A program made the translations under genes and the position numbers. From positions 1 to 34,270 of the forward strand of contig JAFXUM010000004.1 of the NCBI GenBank assembly GCA_017524965.1: a stretch of DNA of 34,270 nt. The letters run 5' to 3'. Under the pieces are notes generated by a model that saw nothing but the letters and a program-made list of their open reading frames with translations, did no database searches and had not been told where the DNA came from. Origin of the DNA: Lentisphaeria bacterium. GTDB lineage: Bacteria > Verrucomicrobiota > Lentisphaeria > Victivallales > UBA1829. Shown piece after piece: positions 1-7,293 of the stretch (the stretch's first letter is position 1; each line of letters opens with the position of its first letter).

Positions 1-875
1 AAGCAGTATCCCATCATGAACTGCGATGCGGCGTGTCCCTGTTCGGAGGCCTTATGCCACCATTTCACGGCCTTCGTCTTGTCCGGCTGGACACCTGCGC
101 CGATATAATAAAGGACTCCTAAACTGAATTGTGCTTCGGCACAACCCTGCTTCGCGGCTTTACGGAACCATTTCACTGCCTCGGCCTTGTCCCGTTCGAC
201 GCCCTCGCCCACCACATAGCAGCCGCCGAGATTGAATTGCGCCATGTCAAAGCCCTGTTCCGCGGCTTTGCGGAACCATTTTGCGGCCTCGTTCAAGTCC
301 TGTTCGACGCCCTGACCATTGGCATACATCCAGGCGAGGTTGGTCTGCGCCGCACCGTAACCGAGTTCGGCGGCGGCCCTGAAATGCTTTTCCGCCGCTT
401 CATAGTCTCCGGCCTCGTAGGCAGCCATGCCGTCCTGGTTGATGTCGATCGCCTTGAATAAGTTGAAAACGATAACGAGCAGCCCGAGCAGCGGCATCAG
501 CACGGCAAGGCAACCCGGAAGTCTGCTCCAACGGAGAATGCCCGGCTTGCTTCCGGCTGGCTGCTCCGCCTCCGGTTCCGGCGGGGGTACCTTCCCCGCA
601 TCGTCCGGCGCGACGGCGGTTTTCCTGTTCTTCGCGTTTCGCCTGCATTCCCGGTCCAGAGTCACCATCCATCCCAAAGCCGCGGCCACACAGCCCGCCC
701 CGATGACGTACCCCCAAAAACCGCCGAGTCCCCAGTCAAGCAGCCAAACGACGACCGCGAGAGTAAGCAGCGCCCAAACCCAATATCCGGCAAGCCACAA
801 AACGCCAAAAATCAACTTCGTTTTGTGCTGTTTCATGTTTGCGACAACTTTCCGTCTCATTTTCGTGTTCGACAT
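1..875 (-). CDS. Membrane-anchored Sel1-repeat protein, 3' end cut by window edge
   Basis: Read leftward from an ATG at 875 (MSNTKMRRKV); in-frame ATGs at 860 and 836 are alternative starts and none has a strong ribosome site, so the exact start is open. The N-terminal ~70 residues hold two hydrophobic spans (around LIFGVLWLAGYWVW and GYVIGAGCVAAALGW), then a charged Pro/Glu linker and a third span (CLAVLMPLLGLLVIVF). After it come Sel1 units of about 36 residues carrying the family signature (G.GV..D..EA.KWFRKAAEQG); at least four are visible before the frame leaves the window. Sel1 repeats are alpha-helical solenoids of the TPR type that bind proteins; the ligand here is unknown. Unlike the neighbouring Sel1 genes it has no cleavable signal peptide and looks like a multi-span inner-membrane anchor. 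A clear promoter lies upstream (928-956). Confidence 0.85.
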   Translation of the reverse strand, partial: MSNTKMRRKVVANMKQHKTKLIFGVLWLAGYWVWALLTLAVVVWLLDWGLGGFWGYVIGAGCVAAALGWMVTLDRECRRNAKNRKTAVAPDDAGKVPPPEPEAEQPAGSKPGILRWSRLPGCLAVLMPLLGLLVIVFNLFKAIDINQDGMAAYEAGDYEAAEKHFRAAAELGYGAAQTNLAWMYANGQGVEQDLNEAAKWFRKAAEQGFDMAQFNLGGCYVVGEGVERDKAEAVKWFRKAAKQGCAEAQFSLGVLYYIGAGVQPDKTKAVKWWHKASEQGHAASQFMMGYC

Positions 876-927
876 ATTTTCAGCCCATTCAAGGTGTTGC
901 TGATTGAGGATGATGAATTACTTTTTT

Positions 928-956
928 ATTATACCACGCCCCAGGCAAATAATCAA
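928..956 (-). promoter_or_regulatory. Promoter of the membrane Sel1 gene
   Basis: On the minus strand TTGATT (951-956) and TATAAT (928-933) are separated by exactly 17 bases, a near-consensus housekeeping promoter. The start codons at 875/860/836 follow within about 50-90 bases. The same boxes and upstream flank recur before the next Sel1 gene (2588-2616). Confidence 0.7.
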
Positions 957-1004
957 GCGGGAAATGCCGGAAATGCAAAGGAATCATTGACCGAACAACC
1001 GCTG
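951..1004. repeat. Duplicated promoter-upstream region, copy 1
   Basis: This stretch contains the blocks AATCAAGCGG, AAATGCCGGAAATGCAA, GGAATCATTGACCG and CCGCTG in order. The same blocks occur in the same order at 2611-2680, each time beginning at the -35 box of a Sel1 gene. Confidence 0.75.
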
Positions 1005-1073
1005 ACTTCCTGCCCGGAGCCTGCCGGACAGGGGTGGGACGTTTTTGAGGTTCATTGTTGATGCAGACCGGGA

Positions 1074-2534
1074 TCATTCCGTTTTGTCGGATTCGAGTTT
1101 CTTCAACGCTTTTTTCGCCTTCGCATGCCCGCGTTCGGTGGCTTCCCGCAGCCACTTCAAAGCCTCGGCCTTGTCCTTTTCGACCCCGTCCCCTTTCAGG
1201 TAGCATATGCCGAGATTGTACTGCGCGCCCGAATGCCACCGATCGGCTGCTTTGCGGAACCATTTGACCGCCTCCGCTTTATCCGCCTCCACACCGGTCC
1301 CGTTCATATAGCAGACGCCAAGCTTGTATTGAGCGTTGCTTTCTCCCCGGTTTGCCGCGACGAGAAACAGTTCGATCGCCTTTTCCCGGTCCTGCTTTAC
1401 CCCCTCGCCTTTAAAATAACAGTTTCCGAGTTCGAATAGTGCCTCGGCATCCCCCTGGTCGGCGGCTTTGCGGAACCATTCCGCCGCCAGTTTGTGGTTA
1501 TACGGCAGTCCGCCCATGCCGTTGTAATAAAGCATTCCGACCTCCCTTTGCGCCTGCGCGACTCCCTGGTCGGCGGCCTTGCGATACCACTTGGCGGCCT
1601 CCGTATCGTCCGGGAATACACCAAATCCGAGGGTATAGCAATACCCCATTTCATACTGCGCTTCCGGGTGCCCCTTCTCGGCGGCTTTGCGAAGCCATTT
1701 CACAGCTTCCTCCAGTTCGGACTTCCCGTTGGGGGCAGAGTGCAGGCAGGCGTAGCCGTACCGGTACTGCGCCTCGACATCGCCCTGTTCGGCAGCCGCG
1801 CGGTCCCTTTTGTTCTCAAGCTCGCGCAACACCCGTGCCGTGTAGGACCATTTCGCCGCCTCTTCCGGGTTCTCTTCCACGCCGATCCCATGCTGATAAC
1901 AGTACCCGAGGTAGGCTATGGCTTTCATGTACCCCTCATCGGCAGCCTTGCGGAACCACTTGACCCCTTCCGCCTCGTCCTTTTCCACGTCGACGCCGTT
2001 GACATGGAGGTATCCGAGGCGGTACATGGCGGAGGGATCGCCCTGTTCGGCGGCTTTGCGAATCCATTTGACCGCCTCGGCGGCATCTTTTTTCACGCCG
2101 TAGCCTTTGGAATAGCACAGACTCAGATTGAACTGCGCTTCCACATGGCCCTGTTCGGCCGCCTTGCGGAACCATTTGAGCGCCTCGGCGGCATCCTTTT
2201 TCACCCCGATGCCTTTCATATAGTAAAAGCCGAGATTGTTCTGCATTTTCGCATCGCCCTGACCGGCGGCTTTGCGGAGCCATTTCACAGACTCGACAAA
2301 GTTTCTGTTCTCGTCGTAGTCGTCGTAATACTCCACGAGCCGTTTCTGCGCCGCCAGATCGCCCTGTTCCGCCGCCTGACGGATAGCTTCGATGTCCTCC
2401 GATTTCTCCTGTGCGCCCGCCTGAACGGACCGCGCAGATTCACCGGGCGCATTATCGTCTGCGGCATATGCGGCGACCGCCGGAAAAACGGCGGCAAGGC
2501 AAACGAACATTCTGCTGATGATTCGTGACGACAT
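1074..2534 (-). CDS. Exported Sel1-repeat protein with about eleven units
   Basis: The start is taken at the ATG at 2534 (MSSRIISRMFVCLAAVF), not at an in-frame ATG 48 bases upstream, because two paralogues in this window (6071 and 6855) begin with the same residues; AAGGGATGAAAG precedes it. Residues 1-24 form a Sec signal peptide with likely cleavage after AAYA. The remainder is an almost unbroken array of about eleven Sel1 units of ~36 residues (G.GV.KD.AEA.KWFRKAAEQG). The fifth unit carries an insertion (ARVLRELENKRDRAAAEQG) and the sixth lacks the G.GV turn. Known Sel1 proteins act as protein-interaction scaffolds; the role here is unknown, but export places it in the periplasm or at the surface. 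It ends in a charged tail (LESDKTE) and has its own promoter. Confidence 0.9.
   Translation of the reverse strand: MSSRIISRMFVCLAAVFPAVAAYAADDNAPGESARSVQAGAQEKSEDIEAIRQAAEQGDLAAQKRLVEYYDDYDENRNFVESVKWLRKAAGQGDAKMQNNLGFYYMKGIGVKKDAAEALKWFRKAAEQGHVEAQFNLSLCYSKGYGVKKDAAEAVKWIRKAAEQGDPSAMYRLGYLHVNGVDVEKDEAEGVKWFRKAADEGYMKAIAYLGYCYQHGIGVEENPEEAAKWSYTARVLRELENKRDRAAAEQGDVEAQYRYGYACLHSAPNGKSELEEAVKWLRKAAEKGHPEAQYEMGYCYTLGFGVFPDDTEAAKWYRKAADQGVAQAQREVGMLYYNGMGGLPYNHKLAAEWFRKAADQGDAEALFELGNCYFKGEGVKQDREKAIELFLVAANRGESNAQYKLGVCYMNGTGVEADKAEAVKWFRKAADRWHSGAQYNLGICYLKGDGVEKDKAEALKWLREATERGHAKAKKALKKLESDKTE
2484..2534 (-). repeat. Signal-peptide DNA cassette, copy 1
   Basis: DNA coding for the first ~16 residues of the eleven-unit Sel1 protein. 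The plus-strand string AAACGAACATTCTGCTGATG followed by ATTCGTGACGACAT is identical to that at the starts of the 6071 and 6855 genes, apart from upstream or downstream changes. Identity at DNA level suggests gene conversion or recent copying. Confidence 0.8.
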
Positions 2535-2587
2535 ACTTTCATCCCTTTCACGTTGTAGCTGATGGAGGGTTTGAGGAATCACATTTT

Positions 2588-2616
2588 ATTATAACTCATC
2601 TTTCGAGAAAAATCAA
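2588..2616 (-). promoter_or_regulatory. Promoter of the eleven-unit Sel1 gene
   Basis: TTGATT (2611-2616) and TATAAT (2588-2593) on the minus strand with a 17-base spacer. The boxes and the roughly 60 bases upstream match the promoter region at 928-1005, so the two are duplicates. Confidence 0.7.
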
Positions 2617-2680
2617 GCGGAAAAATGCCGGAAATGCAAGGAAAATGCGAGGGAATCATTGACCGCACATCCGCTGTCGG
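2611..2680. repeat. Duplicated promoter-upstream region, copy 2
   Basis: Second copy of the region at 951-1004, with a short insertion (about 11 bases) between the AAATGCAA and GGAATCATTGACCG blocks. Divergence outside the blocks suggests an old duplication. Confidence 0.75.
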
Positions 2681-2718
2681 GGAAGCACATCGGAGATGAA
2701 GGTGCGGAGCCTGCATCT

Positions 2719-3912
2719 TTACTGAAGCAGCCAGTCCAGCACGTTGAGTTTTCGTATGCCGTCAAAACTGTCCGATGGGTCTTCGTCCAAGGTCAGCAGA
2801 TATTTCGGGTAGTGGTCGTGGATCTTCTGAAGTGGCGCAAGTTCACGTTGGAGCGTTCCGGTGTCGCGCACCGTTGCCGCGACCTGGTAGTATTCCGTTC
2901 CATTGGAATTCTCCGCCACGAAATCGACCTCCAGATTTCCGACTTTTCCGATATGCACCTTATATCCGCGACGGATCAGCTCCAGAAAGACCACATTTTC
3001 CAAAACATGGCCCACGTCCTGCGAGCGTCCGGAAAGAAGATGACGGCGGAGGCCGGGATCAACCACATAATACTTTTCCATCGTCTTCAACAGCTGTTTT
3101 CCCTTGACGTCGTATCTGTCCGCCTTGTATACGAGGAAACTCTCCAGCAATGCGTCCAAATACCTTTCGATGGTCCTCGAATCGGATTTGCGTCCGTCAG
3201 ACGTCAGCGTATCGGCGATTCTTCTCGTCGAGAGTTCGCTTCCGATGCTGTCGAACACGAATTTCGCCACACTGTCCAGCATCAGCGGATCGGGTATCTT
3301 TCGCCTCTGGATGATGTCTTTCAGCAGGATGGTGCTGTAGATTCCCTCAAGATAGTCGCCAAGCTCCCTCGGCGAGTCCAGCAATGTTCCCGCATATGGG
3401 AATGAACTTCCGCCAACATATTCAGCGTACAGGCGGGGGTAATCGTTTCCTCCCCGCATTTCCACGAATTCACGGAATGACAACGGAAGCATCCTGATCT
3501 CCACATATCGCCCGGAAAGCATCGTGGCGATTTCATGGGAGAGGAGATTCGCATTCGAGCCCGTGATGTAAATATCGACGTTCGGGCGGATGTAGATGCT
3601 GTCGATGACCGCCGGGAAATCCTCGCACAGCTGCACCTCATCCACGAATACATATGTCATCCTACCCGGCTTCAGCCTGTCCTTGATATAAGAATGGAGC
3701 GCTTCGGGTTTTCGAAGCGGCTTGTTGTCCATGTCCTCAAGATTAACGGATACAATTCGATCCGCGCGGACACCCTGCGCCCGCAACCACTCCTGGTGCA
3801 TTTCCAGAAGAAAAGACTTGCCGCATCGGCGGACGCCCGTGATGACCTTGATGATCTGCTTGTCGCGCCAGGCGCGCAAACGATCCATGTATTCCCTGCG
3901 CTCTATTCTCAT
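2719..3912 (-). CDS. AAA ATPase with C-terminal DUF4143-type domain
   Basis: The start is the ATG at 3912 (MRIERREYMDRLRAW), fixed by a strong ribosome site (AGGAGGAGA, 7 bases away). Residues ~20-30 hold the P-loop (ITGVRRCGKSFLL), ~90 the Walker B strand (YVFVDEVQ), and ~115 a sensor-like TGSNA; this is the AAA_14 layout. The second half (residues ~190-397) matches the DUF4143 pattern: a winged-helix-like part (LSTRRIADTL...SRTIERYLDAL) followed by a nuclease-like fold segment (VLENVVFLELIRRGY, VDFVAE). The family is common in anaerobes and often hypervariable between strains; its cellular role is not established, so no function is claimed beyond ATP binding. Length is normal for the family. 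Its promoter contains four ACACAAA/TTTGTGT heptamers. Base composition is lower in GC than in the housekeeping genes to the right, fitting an acquired gene. Confidence 0.9.
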   Translation of the reverse strand: MRIERREYMDRLRAWRDKQIIKVITGVRRCGKSFLLEMHQEWLRAQGVRADRIVSVNLEDMDNKPLRKPEALHSYIKDRLKPGRMTYVFVDEVQLCEDFPAVIDSIYIRPNVDIYITGSNANLLSHEIATMLSGRYVEIRMLPLSFREFVEMRGGNDYPRLYAEYVGGSSFPYAGTLLDSPRELGDYLEGIYSTILLKDIIQRRKIPDPLMLDSVAKFVFDSIGSELSTRRIADTLTSDGRKSDSRTIERYLDALLESFLVYKADRYDVKGKQLLKTMEKYYVVDPGLRRHLLSGRSQDVGHVLENVVFLELIRRGYKVHIGKVGNLEVDFVAENSNGTEYYQVAATVRDTGTLQRELAPLQKIHDHYPKYLLTLDEDPSDSFDGIRKLNVLDWLLQ

Positions 3913-3951
3913 TACTTGTCTCCTCCTGATAGTTTCGGTGATGCGACATTT

Positions 3952-3979
3952 AATATAGCACACAAAACCGAAAAGTCAA
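3952..3979 (-). promoter_or_regulatory. Promoter of the AAA/DUF4143 ATPase
   Basis: TTGACT (3974-3979) and TATATT (3952-3957) on the minus strand, 16-base spacer, about 40 bases before the start codon. An ACACAAA heptamer lies inside the spacer. Confidence 0.6.
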
Positions 3980-4031
3980 CACAGTTTGTGTAATCAGCAA
4001 CACAAACTTTGTTATATTTCGCGATTTGTGT
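3960..4031. promoter_or_regulatory. Operator-like heptamer cluster at the ATPase promoter
   Basis: Four copies of one heptamer occur in 72 bases: ACACAAA at 3960-3966 and 4000-4006, and its complement TTTGTGT at 3985-3991 and 4025-4031. The middle two lie in a perfect 9-base inverted repeat (3983-3991 and 4000-4008, 8-base spacer). A second small palindrome, ACAAACTTTGT, lies at 4002-4012. The copies straddle the -35 box, as expected for a repressor or autoregulator site. No regulator gene is recognised nearby. Confidence 0.55.
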
Positions 4032-4034
4032 ATG

Positions 4035-4193
4035 GCTGATCAATAAATGATCCCACTTCCAAATTCCTAATGTCAAATCGTCAACAAGCTGTTGACGATT
4101 TTCACCCACCTGACTATAAAGCTCATAGAAGGATCTGCAATCCTTAAGATTAGTCGGAGAAAATCCTTTTGCATCAGGAGGCATTTCTCTGCT
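4035..4193 (-). pseudogene. Probable remnant of a DUF1016 (YhcG-type) nuclease gene
   Basis: The minus-strand frame through 4184 reads PPDAKGFSPTNLKDCRSFYE then LYSQVGENRQQLVDDL. This resembles the conserved N-terminal helical part of DUF1016 proteins (consensus roughly FPDAKGFSPRNLKYMRxFYE..Y...LV..L..IPWxHH). The frame continues as WKWDHLLIS, which looks like a decayed IPWGHH..LI motif. There is no catalytic domain, and the frame is closed by a stop just upstream (near 4195), so this looks like a relic rather than a gene. Intact DUF1016 genes are PD-(D/E)XK-type nucleases often found in defence or mobile regions. The assignment rests on remembered family patterns and needs a profile search. 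Confidence 0.5.
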
Positions 4194-4206
4194 TCGGTCT
4201 TATCCT

Positions 4207-4515
4207 TTACCCCGGATTTTGTGTCGCATAGATGATTACGCATTTCGCGATCACATAGCCGATCATCGCGACAAGGACCAGAAAATCGTAGAGAAGCAGC
4301 AGAAACAGAGAAGTCCTGCTTCGTTTTTTCAGAAAGAACCACAGATTGATTCCCAATGCCAGGAAGAGGTTGCAGACAAACAGGGAAACAACATGAAGCA
4401 ATGATTTATCCGCGGTCCGGACAAGCGGAATGACCATCAGCCACGCAAGCGCGAAGCAAACGATGATCGACACTTTTTTCGAAACGGATGGTTTTTGTTT
4501 TTCGGTTTCATTCAT
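4207..4515 (-). CDS. Small three-span membrane protein, unknown function
   Basis: 102 residues from an ATG at 4515, preceded by GAGGTGAAAG. After a polar N-terminus (MNETEKQKPSVSKK) there are three hydrophobic spans: about residues 16-33 (SIIVCFALAWLMVIPLV), 41-60 (VVSLFVCNLFLALGINLWFF) and 70-92 (LFLLLLYDFLVLVAMIGYVIA). I do not recognise a family. It lies 80 bases downstream of the Sel1-RDD gene on the same strand and could be co-transcribed with it, which would pair two small membrane modules. The codons are visibly less GC-rich than in the right half of the window. Confidence 0.75.
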   Translation of the reverse strand: MNETEKQKPSVSKKVSIIVCFALAWLMVIPLVRTADKSLLHVVSLFVCNLFLALGINLWFFLKKRSRTSLFLLLLYDFLVLVAMIGYVIAKCVIIYATQNPG

Positions 4516-4595
4516 CTTTCACCTCATTTTCGTTGTGATTCGGTTGGATGTTTATAAAGGGAATGAAGAACTATTTTTCTTTGCCGCAGCGTTTT

Positions 4596-6071
4596 CTATT
4601 TCCATGCCGGGAAGGAATAAAGGATTCCTATCAGCTGTTCCTCGACGATACCTAACCCGATCACAAGAATGAAAACAAGGAATCCGAAAAACGTTTTCAG
4701 AGGACTGGCATGATATTCCACGGCATCCATATTCAGGCTTTCATCGTATGTGGCCTGGAGACCGTTGGAAACTCTGTGATACTGAAAGTACATTGTGATC
4801 ACGTTCAGAAACAGGATTCCTGATGCCATGCCGCCCCAGAAGACTCTTATGCCGCGGACGAGGGAATCTCTGAATGAAAGGGACTTATGATCTTTTCGTA
4901 TGATTTTGATGCCGAACAGCCACTTGCCAAACGTTCCGCCGAAAGCCCAAATGATGACGCTGTCCAGAATGCAAGCAAACAGTACCATCAGGCAACCACT
5001 GAAAACAATATTTGCAATGCTTTCTTCCTCCCAGGGTCTATCCCACACCAGGTAATTGTCCCAGAAAGAACTTATGCCCAGAAATAAGAGAACATATCCC
5101 ACAAGAACTTTGACGGTAGCAACCTCGAATAAGAGATCGATCATCCGTGCGCCCCAGCGAAGGTCCGCACGTGCCGGGGGAGCATCGGGATCGACATCAT
5201 CGACATCGCGGGAATGCCTCTGAACAAGTTTTCCAAGCGATTTCACGAGAAGGACCAGAAGGAAAACTCCGACGGCAAGATGAAAAACCAGCCTCAGTCT
5301 GAACATATTGGCGGACAGGGGTTCGCCCAAAGCCTTCTGCGCTTCGGGAAAACCTTGTTCCGCGGCCTTGCGATACCATTTTCTGGATTCCGCTCTGTTC
5401 TTTTTTACTCCAATGCCGTTTGCATAACAAACGCCGAGACTGTATTGCGCCTCGGCAACGCCCTGTTCCGCGGCCTTGCGAATCCAGTTGACCGCTTCAG
5501 CATCATTTTGCTTCGTCCCCAGCCCCTTTCCAGTGCAAACGCCGAGATTGAATTGAGCTTCTGCATGTCCCTGTTCAGCCGATTTGCGGTACCAGTAGAC
5601 CGCTTCCACATAATCCTGCTCTGTCCCCAGTCCCTGGTAAAAGCAAAGACCGAGATTGGATTGCGCCTCGGCAAGGCCCTGTTCCGCGGCCTTGCGGAAC
5701 CATTTGACCGCTTCCGCATAGTCCTGTTCCGTTCCCAGCCCTTGATAAAAGCAAAGACCGAGGTTGAATTGCGCATTGGCAAGGCCCTGTTCCGCGGACT
5801 TGCGGAACCATTTGACCGCTTCCGCATAGTCCTGTTCCATTCCCTGCCCTTGATAGAGGCAATAGCCGAGTTTGAATTGCGCTTCCGCGTTCCCCTTTTC
5901 AGCCGCTTTTCTGAAATGCTTTATGGCGGATTCGTAAGATTGTGCTTCGTATGCTTCTTTTCCCGCCGCAAATTCGGCATTCCCGTCGTCGCCTGACACC
6001 GGACAAGCAAAGACCGTCAGAAAAACGGCGGCGAGGCAAACGAACATTCTGCTGATGATTCGTGACGACAT
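4596..6071 (-). CDS. Exported Sel1-repeat protein fused to an RDD membrane domain
   Basis: 491 residues; start at 6071 with AAAGGAAC upstream and the shared N-terminus MSSRIISRMFVCLAAVF. The signal peptide ends near FACPVSGDD; a lipoprotein reading at the Cys of VFAC is possible but the lipobox is poor. Residues ~30-250 hold about six Sel1-type units, several nearly identical to each other (108-base DNA repeats). A hydrophobic helix (~LVFHLAVGVFLLVLLV) follows. Residues ~290-470 form an RDD domain: the opening motif RADLRWGARMIDLL, two paired membrane helices, and the family signature GGTFGKWLFGIKIIRKD, then further spans to the C-terminus. RDD domains are small membrane modules of uncertain function, often proposed to act in transport. 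The layout implies a Sel1 solenoid outside the membrane tethered by a polytopic module. Confidence 0.88.
   Translation of the reverse strand: MSSRIISRMFVCLAAVFLTVFACPVSGDDGNAEFAAGKEAYEAQSYESAIKHFRKAAEKGNAEAQFKLGYCLYQGQGMEQDYAEAVKWFRKSAEQGLANAQFNLGLCFYQGLGTEQDYAEAVKWFRKAAEQGLAEAQSNLGLCFYQGLGTEQDYVEAVYWYRKSAEQGHAEAQFNLGVCTGKGLGTKQNDAEAVNWIRKAAEQGVAEAQYSLGVCYANGIGVKKNRAESRKWYRKAAEQGFPEAQKALGEPLSANMFRLRLVFHLAVGVFLLVLLVKSLGKLVQRHSRDVDDVDPDAPPARADLRWGARMIDLLFEVATVKVLVGYVLLFLGISSFWDNYLVWDRPWEEESIANIVFSGCLMVLFACILDSVIIWAFGGTFGKWLFGIKIIRKDHKSLSFRDSLVRGIRVFWGGMASGILFLNVITMYFQYHRVSNGLQATYDESLNMDAVEYHASPLKTFFGFLVFILVIGLGIVEEQLIGILYSFPAWK
5630..5953 (-). repeat. 108-base tandem repeats inside the Sel1-RDD gene
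   Basis: The string GCAAAGACCG or a close variant recurs at 5643, 5751 and 5859, exactly 108 bases (36 codons, one Sel1 unit) apart, with long identical stretches between. Near-identity at DNA level points to recent unit duplication and likely copy-number change between strains. Confidence 0.8.
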
Positions 6072-6086
6072 GGGGCTGTTCCTTTC
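6021..6086 (-). repeat. Signal-peptide DNA cassette, copy 2, including leader
   Basis: Same cassette as at 2484-2534, here extended through the start codon to the leader GGGGCTGTTCCTTTC (plus-strand reading), which is also shared with the copy at 6812-6870. Confidence 0.8.
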
Positions 6087-6135
6087 GAGTAATGCTCAAG
6101 GTTGGAAGGATTCGTCAAATTGATCGGATGTATGA

Positions 6136-6855
6136 TTAAAGCCCGAGCTCTTTCAGGGCTTCCGGCGCGTCTTTATCGCCATTTTCCGCAGCCAGGCGGA
6201 ACCACTTCGCGGCCTCCGCCTTGTCCTTTTCGACGCCGAGTCCCTCGAAATAACAACCGCCGAGATTGAACTGCGCCGTGGAATAGTCCTGCTCCGCAGC
6301 CTTGCGCCACCATTTCACGGCCTCTTCGTAGTCCTTTTTTACGCCCGTGCCTTCAAAATAATACTGGCCGAGCGTGAACTGCGCCGAGGGAATATCCTGT
6401 TCGGCGGCCTTGCGATACCATTTCGCCGCCTCCGCCATATCCCGGTTCACGCCCAACCCCATCGCGTAATTCTGGGCAACGAGGATCTGCGCGACGGCGT
6501 GACCCTGTTCTGCGGCTTTGCGGAACCATTCCGCCGACTTGGTCATGTCACATTCGACACCGTCGCCGGTCTGATAGCACACCCCCAGTTCGATCTGCGC
6601 GTCAGAATCGTTCTCTTCCGTCGCCTTCCGCCAGAGCTCGGCGATACGGTCTTTCCCCGTACCTGCAAAATGGTTTCCGACATCTTTCCCGACATCTTCC
6701 GTTCGGTTGCCTTTCTGCAAATCATTTGTGAAATCTTCCGTTTTTCCGGATTCTTTTTCCGTTTTTCCATTGTTGCCGCACCCGGTGAAGATTGCGCCGG
6801 TCAGAACAAGCGCGGCGAGGTAAACGAACATTCTGCTGATGATTCGTGACGACAT
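6136..6855 (-). CDS. Sel1-repeat lipoprotein
   Basis: 239 residues; start at 6855 with GAAAGGAAC upstream, in DNA nearly identical to that before the 6071 gene. The first 17 residues match the two paralogues almost exactly (MSSRIISRMFVYLAAL), but here the peptide continues LTGAIFTGC, a lipoprotein signal with acylated Cys at position 26. A low-complexity charged linker follows (GNNGKTEKESGKTED), then a poorly matched helical unit and four Sel1 units (G.GV..D..EAAKWFRKAAEQ). The absence of Asp just after the Cys fits outer-membrane sorting by the E. coli rule, which may not hold here. It is probably the first gene of a minus-strand unit with the Sel1-RDD gene (64 bases apart) and the small membrane protein. 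Ligand and role are unknown. Confidence 0.87.
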   Translation of the reverse strand: MSSRIISRMFVYLAALVLTGAIFTGCGNNGKTEKESGKTEDFTNDLQKGNRTEDVGKDVGNHFAGTGKDRIAELWRKATEENDSDAQIELGVCYQTGDGVECDMTKSAEWFRKAAEQGHAVAQILVAQNYAMGLGVNRDMAEAAKWYRKAAEQDIPSAQFTLGQYYFEGTGVKKDYEEAVKWWRKAAEQDYSTAQFNLGGCYFEGLGVEKDKAEAAKWFRLAAENGDKDAPEALKELGL

Positions 6856-6870
6856 GGGGCTGTTCCTTTC
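6812..6870 (-). repeat. Signal-peptide DNA cassette, copy 3, including leader
   Basis: Third copy, matching the second through the ribosome site and leader. It differs by a few bases that change VCLAAV to VYLAAL, after which the sequence becomes a lipoprotein signal. Confidence 0.8.
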
Positions 6871-6905
6871 TGATATTGCAAAAAAAAGAAAAGTTTCGTC
6901 AAGTT

Positions 6906-6941
6906 ATAATATACAATATATCGGTTCCGGCGACATTGCAA
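6906..6941 (-). promoter_or_regulatory. Possible promoter of the Sel1 lipoprotein gene
   Basis: TTGCAA (6936-6941) lies upstream of a very AT-rich block (6906-6920) offering TATATT (6915-6920, 15-base spacer) on the minus strand. The spacing is short, so the exact -10 box is uncertain. Confidence 0.4.
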
Positions 6942-7196
6942 GGGCGAAAACAGAAAAAAAAGAAAAAAAAGAGACCGGAATCTGTGCCCCATGAGGCGCA
7001 AGATAATCAGGGGGACGACTTGAGGGCAAACGAAACGCTCAACTCTCCGTTTCTTCCCCCTCCACCGGGCGCGCCTCGCGGTCAAGCGCCCCCCTTCTCC
7101 CCCTTCAACACCCCCTGCCATACGCGGCTCGCGGTAATGAAAAAGATGTCGTGCGCCAGCACGCTTTCCGAGGCGCGCAGCGCCCCCGGCGAAGCG

Positions 7197-7242
7197 GGAG
7201 GCAAAGCCTCCACTGCGGCAGTGCCCGGCTTCGCTCGGGCAC
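7197..7242. repeat. Composite palindrome, copy 1
   Basis: Hairpin A: GGAGGC-AAA-GCCTCC (7197-7211). Spacer ACTGCGGCAGT. Hairpin B: GTGCCCG (7221-7227), loop GCTTCGCT, CGGGCAC (7236-7242). The same order A-spacer-B is found at four other intergenic sites. Confidence 0.8.
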
Positions 7243-7293
7243 GTATATCAAAAATGCAAGATAATCTTCCCGTATCTTTTTGCCCTCATTTTA

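Noticed and set aside
4073-4342. Minus-strand frame of 89 codons overlapping the small membrane protein gene
   Set aside because: It lies out of frame across the end of a better supported gene and the nuclease relic, without a ribosome site or motif.
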